Assembly (NCBI GenBank): GCA_026874595.1
Contig: CM049310.1
Coordinates: 39,067,558-39,131,557 of the forward strand
Length of the DNA stretch: 64,000 nucleotides
Source of the DNA: Sipunculus nudus
Taxonomy: Eukaryota; Annelida; Sipuncula; Golfingiida; Sipunculidae
Direction: 5' to 3'
Shown: positions 62,401 through 64,000 of the stretch, piece by piece
How the letters are laid out: the number at the start of each line of letters is the position of its first letter
How positions within the stretch are numbered: position 1 is the stretch's first letter
Translations under genes and position numbers: made by a program
The notes under the pieces: model-generated
What the model was told of the DNA's origin: nothing
The model's database searches: none
The model's input: the letters and a program-made list of their open reading frames with translations, nothing else

Positions 62401-62980
62401 AACATCCACACAACCAATGGAGCTCCTATGTGTCGATTATCTTAGCCTTGAGCCATCTACAGGTGGAATTGAAAATATTCTGGTCATGACTGATAATTTC
62501 ACACGCTACGCTATGGCAGTTCCTTGTCGCAATACTACGGCAAAGACTACAGCTAAAATACTATTTGACACATTTGTCCAACATTATGGTTTTCCAGCCC
62601 GCATCCACAGTGATCAGGGCAGACAATTTGAATCTAAAATCATCAAAGAACTATGCAGACTAGCTGGTATCCATAAATCACGATGTACACCGTACCATTC
62701 AATGGGGAATGGGCAAACCGAAAGGTTTAACCGTAGTTTAATCAGTATGTTGGGTACTCTTGAGGAAGAGAAAAAGAAAAACTGGAAAGAATACGTCAGT
62801 GCTTTAACTCATGCCTATAATTGTACGAAAAATGATGCAACCGGTTATACACCTTTCTATTTAATGTTCGGTCGACATCCACGCCTCCCTATTGATCTAG
62901 TACTTGGGACCAACAACAATCCTAACCATCAAAATTACATATGTTTCCTATCTAAAAGACCAACTTTCTTCTGCCTATGA
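59453..62980 (+). CDS. pol: Pol polyprotein: protease, reverse transcriptase, RNase H, integrase
   Basis: 1,175-codon frame, -1 relative to gag. The ATG at 59453 lies in the overlap and is probably not used; entry is by frameshift at 59489. Aspartic protease: LLDTGS with D65 (59645). Reverse transcriptase: fingers about residue 360, SSLDLKSGYWQ, MPFGLVNAP, catalytic YLDD at 508-511 (60974-60985). RNase H: D676 (HTDAS), E717 (KLEFLALKW), D743 (FTDNN) and DADALSR near 786. Integrase: zinc finger H930, H935, C965, C968; catalytic D995, D1054 and E1090 with D-X58-D-X35-E spacing. All key residues are intact. After about residue 1160 the frame ends early in FLSKRPTFFCL, whereas the expected integrase C-terminus continues in another frame, so there is a frameshift at about 62930-62950. 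Minus-strand frames inside are shadows. Confidence 0.95.
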   Translation: MPWQTRQKRENPKKLRVARDHSWENTGSGYKIPTTNVCTDNVPLVGETQVVDMFADGINCQGLLDTGSQVSTIAQWFYEKHLNPSNLVPVEEMMDLRQLDGQQVEYCGIIAVDLKFPEINSSQTFSVPVLVMKNTHFNASVPFLIGTNVLNSCLNFLQTNAGPNFIQSLHMPQPWNIAFKCLTNREKKSVNKGGYVLSTKSTVIPAHSDVTINGLTRGCTTGKTLVITDVNVLHRLPTGLVLLPCVQELDLSVGTSHRIPVQVRNLTSHSIIIPSKMILCNIQEASLVTQLTQSPDPSDQQFLNMFKFGQDLSQSESEQLQLLLLKWKHIFSLSNTDIGHTSVEKHRIVLTKDEPFREQYRHIPPQLYDEVKQHLKEMLESKVIKESKSLFASPVVLVRKPDGTLRFCIDYRTLNSRTVRDAHSLPRIDETLDSLIGARYFSSLDLKSGYWQVELAEEDKDKTAFTVGPLGFYQWETMPFGLVNAPACFQRLMQKTMGDLHLKECLLYLDDIIVFFTSFEEHLKRLNNIFQRLHDAGLKLKPSKCQLMQDKVKYLGHIFSKEGIHTDQSKISALKEWPIPKCVSDVRRFLGFASFYRRFVPGFAKITKPLHDLLKGHHIQNQTKTSNRTRKKVPAQTIFNWSNNHQLAFDQLIGLLSSAPVLAFADFSRPFIVHTDASFDGISGILYQDQDGQKRPIAYASRSLTPSESWYPIHKLEFLALKWCVTDKFKEYLYGSRFTVFTDNNPLTYIMSSVKLDATGQRWVSELANYDFNIQYKARKHNIDADALSRIPRLLAEKKNHNQCITNDVVKAVCQSVTIPSPVICSLSCDQSKAVPSTDPVNLLGQTRLNVAKEQLLDSNLNPFIVNFRDGKVINKKDLTHPDQIILFRCIDSLVLRDEILYRKRTLNGKIQYQMVIPSSLRQVALSGIHDDVGHLGRNRSVHLAHDRFYWPKMSKDIDSYIKNCPRCIRRKSPPAKAPLVPITSTQPMELLCVDYLSLEPSTGGIENILVMTDNFTRYAMAVPCRNTTAKTTAKILFDTFVQHYGFPARIHSDQGRQFESKIIKELCRLAGIHKSRCTPYHSMGNGQTERFNRSLISMLGTLEEEKKKNWKEYVSALTHAYNCTKNDATGYTPFYLMFGRHPRLPIDLVLGTNNNPNHQNYICFLSKRPTFFCL
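59489..59532 (+). promoter_or_regulatory. -1 ribosomal frameshift signal between gag and pol
   Basis: Heptamer AAAAAAC at 59489-59495 is in exact A-AAA-AAC register in the gag frame, followed at once by the gag stop TAA (59496-59498). A 9-nt spacer leads to a 6-bp stem, CCCGTG (59505-59510) with CACGGG (59527-59532), loop 16 nt. Pol is in the -1 frame and overlaps gag, so slippage here gives Gag-Pol. All three parts (slippery site, spacer, structure) fit classical retroviral -1 frameshifting. Confidence 0.85.
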
Positions 62981-63779
62981 TATTGCTCAACGTGTCTCTT
63001 TATCATCCAGGTATCACCACAAACGATTGTATGATAAACGTGCTCGCAATGCGGTGCTGGGTATTGGTGATCACGTCTTAGTACGAAAGGTAGGGATCAT
63101 TGGGAAACAGAAACTGGTCGATAAATGGGAAAAGCAGGTGTATGAGGTACTGGAACAACCCAATAAGGATATTCCAGTATATGTTGTTTTCCCCTTGGGT
63201 GATAAAAAGCGTACTCGCACTCTGCATCGCAATCTGATCTTTCCATATACAGGATTGCCCGTCGACCCTACACAAAAACCAGTTTCCACAACACACAAAC
63301 CAATTATTACATCATCAGTGTCAGGGTTGGAAGACTCATCAACAGATGACGACCCCATTTTCACTATAACTCCAAATAATCGTCCCCACATGAATAGTTC
63401 TGAAGATGTGAGCGAGTTGCATTTTGAACTTGAATTATCGGATGATACAGATGATGATGCAATTGCGTCTGATCACTCTAATACATTCCGGATAAATGGT
63501 TCTACTGATGATTGCAATGCAAATGTTGATACCGTGAATACTACCGGTCTTGATGATGACGTCACTGGTGTGTTAAACGATGACGCCAAAGGTGATAATG
63601 ACAATATATCACAACTACACGATGACCATGACGTCATCTCAAGTCATGATCATAATAATGATGGTAATAGCGCCCCAATATCTGATCAGAGTGAGGATCC
63701 GGATGTTAATCCAGTACGTAGATCTACCCGAGAACGACGTATGCCAGAACGTTTTGGGGACTATGTACTTAACGGGTGA
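62940..63779 (+). pseudogene. pol: Pol C-terminal part (integrase C-terminus and acidic tail), frameshifted from pol
   Basis: Continues pol in a different frame: YVSYLKDQLSSAYDIAQR, then HHKRLYDKRARN and a GPY/F-like module (KLVDKWEKQVYEVLEQ), typical of Ty3 integrase C-termini. A ~200-residue Asp/Asn/Ser/Thr-rich extension follows, ending RRSTRERRMPERFGDYVL and a stop at 63777-63779. No chromodomain seen. The ATG at 62904 in this frame is in integrase sequence and is not a natural start. The exact indel cannot be fixed without another copy. Confidence 0.85.
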
Positions 63780-64000
63780 TAATATTTTTAAACAAGTGCA
63801 TGTGTTAACATAAGTATGTTTAGGATAAGTTCCTTGCGTAAGCTACATGACTCGTTCTGAGATTTGACGAGTCAGTGATATCATTATACGATTGGTTTTT
63901 TATTTTTTTGCGTATGCTGACTTTCTCCACTGCCACCAGTTTCTGGGTTTTTCACTTTCATATATGTATACCTCATGTGAACATAATGTTCCAATATAAA
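63780..64000. other. 3' non-coding part of the retrotransposon
   Basis: AT-rich, no coding frame. No clear polypurine tract or LTR start (TGTAACGG) before the window ends. Confidence 0.5.

Larger units (their letters stand above)
56578..64000 (+). mobile_element. Ty3-type LTR retrotransposon, 3' LTR outside the window
   Basis: In order: 5' LTR, tRNA primer site, leader, gag with RRM-like domain, slippery site, pol (protease, reverse transcriptase, RNase H, integrase) and an acidic C-terminal extension ending 63779. Integrase after RNase H is the Ty3 (Metaviridae) order. No envelope-like frame before the window end. The copy is disabled by an in-frame stop in gag (58959) and a frame change late in pol (about 62930-62980), yet otherwise long frames are open, suggesting recent insertion. 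The 3' LTR and target duplication cannot be seen. Confidence 0.93.

Noticed and set aside
61894-63391. Minus-strand frames opposite pol
   Set aside because: Shadows of the pol reading frame; no independent evidence.

Overview
This is an AT-rich eukaryotic window with introns, many microsatellites and a very high repeat load. The low-copy repeat types (GGTGGCGCCACC arrays, elements bounded by CTCAGCTGA/TCAGCTGAGC, GACA/GACGG runs, Tigger-like and hAT MITEs, a Ty3 element) resemble marine lophotrochozoan, most likely bivalve mollusc, genomes. That assignment is inference from recall, not a database result.

The sequence supports two host genes with phase-consistent exons. (1) A three-exon ankyrin-repeat protein gene of 180 aa with a Lys/Gly-rich tail, minus strand, 11649-15079. 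(2) A six-exon four-transmembrane protein gene of at least 237 aa, minus strand, 30206-39861. A third minus-strand open frame (18958-19457) could be the last exon of an unknown gene. Most of the remaining sequence is mobile or repetitive DNA, much of it inside the introns of the two genes.

Layout. 1-5.2 kb: mostly anonymous, with an inverted pair of coding-like fragments and TATTAC hexamer arrays. 5.2-7.1 kb: a GGTGGCGCC-type repeat split by a solo LTR (5528-6354). 9.95-10.98 kb: Tigger/pogo-like MITE. 11.6-15.1 kb: ankyrin gene, with a foldback-like element in intron 2. 15.9-16.9 kb: a cluster of the motif CTCGACACCGTTACC. 18.0-18.9 kb: ~160-bp tandem repeats. 19.56-19.83 kb: PIF/Harbinger-like MITE. 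23.8-28.5 kb: composite element carrying two 278-bp-period arrays. 29.4 kb: hAT-like MITE. 30.2-39.9 kb: four-TM gene, with two more copies of the CTCAGCTGA-ended family in its introns. 40.1-47.0 kb: tandem repeats including a 2,369-bp duplication, many carrying CTCF-like and nuclear-receptor-like motifs. 47.65-52.61 kb: a three-level nest of DNA transposons (hAT with an intact transposase, inside an older hAT, inside a Tigger-like element). 56.58 kb to the window end: a nearly complete Ty3-type LTR retrotransposon whose 3' LTR lies outside.

The most notable system is this Ty3-type element. Its 5' LTR is followed by a primer-binding site matching elongator tRNA-Met. Its Gag starts with an RRM-like domain ahead of capsid, coiled coil and CCHC knuckle, an order also known from vertebrate PNMA proteins. 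A textbook A-AAA-AAC slippery site with a downstream stem sits directly before the gag stop codon. The LTR contains an intron-like segment bounded by direct repeats, and the same arrangement recurs in the solo LTR at 5.5 kb. This copy is disabled by an in-frame stop in gag and a frame change late in pol.
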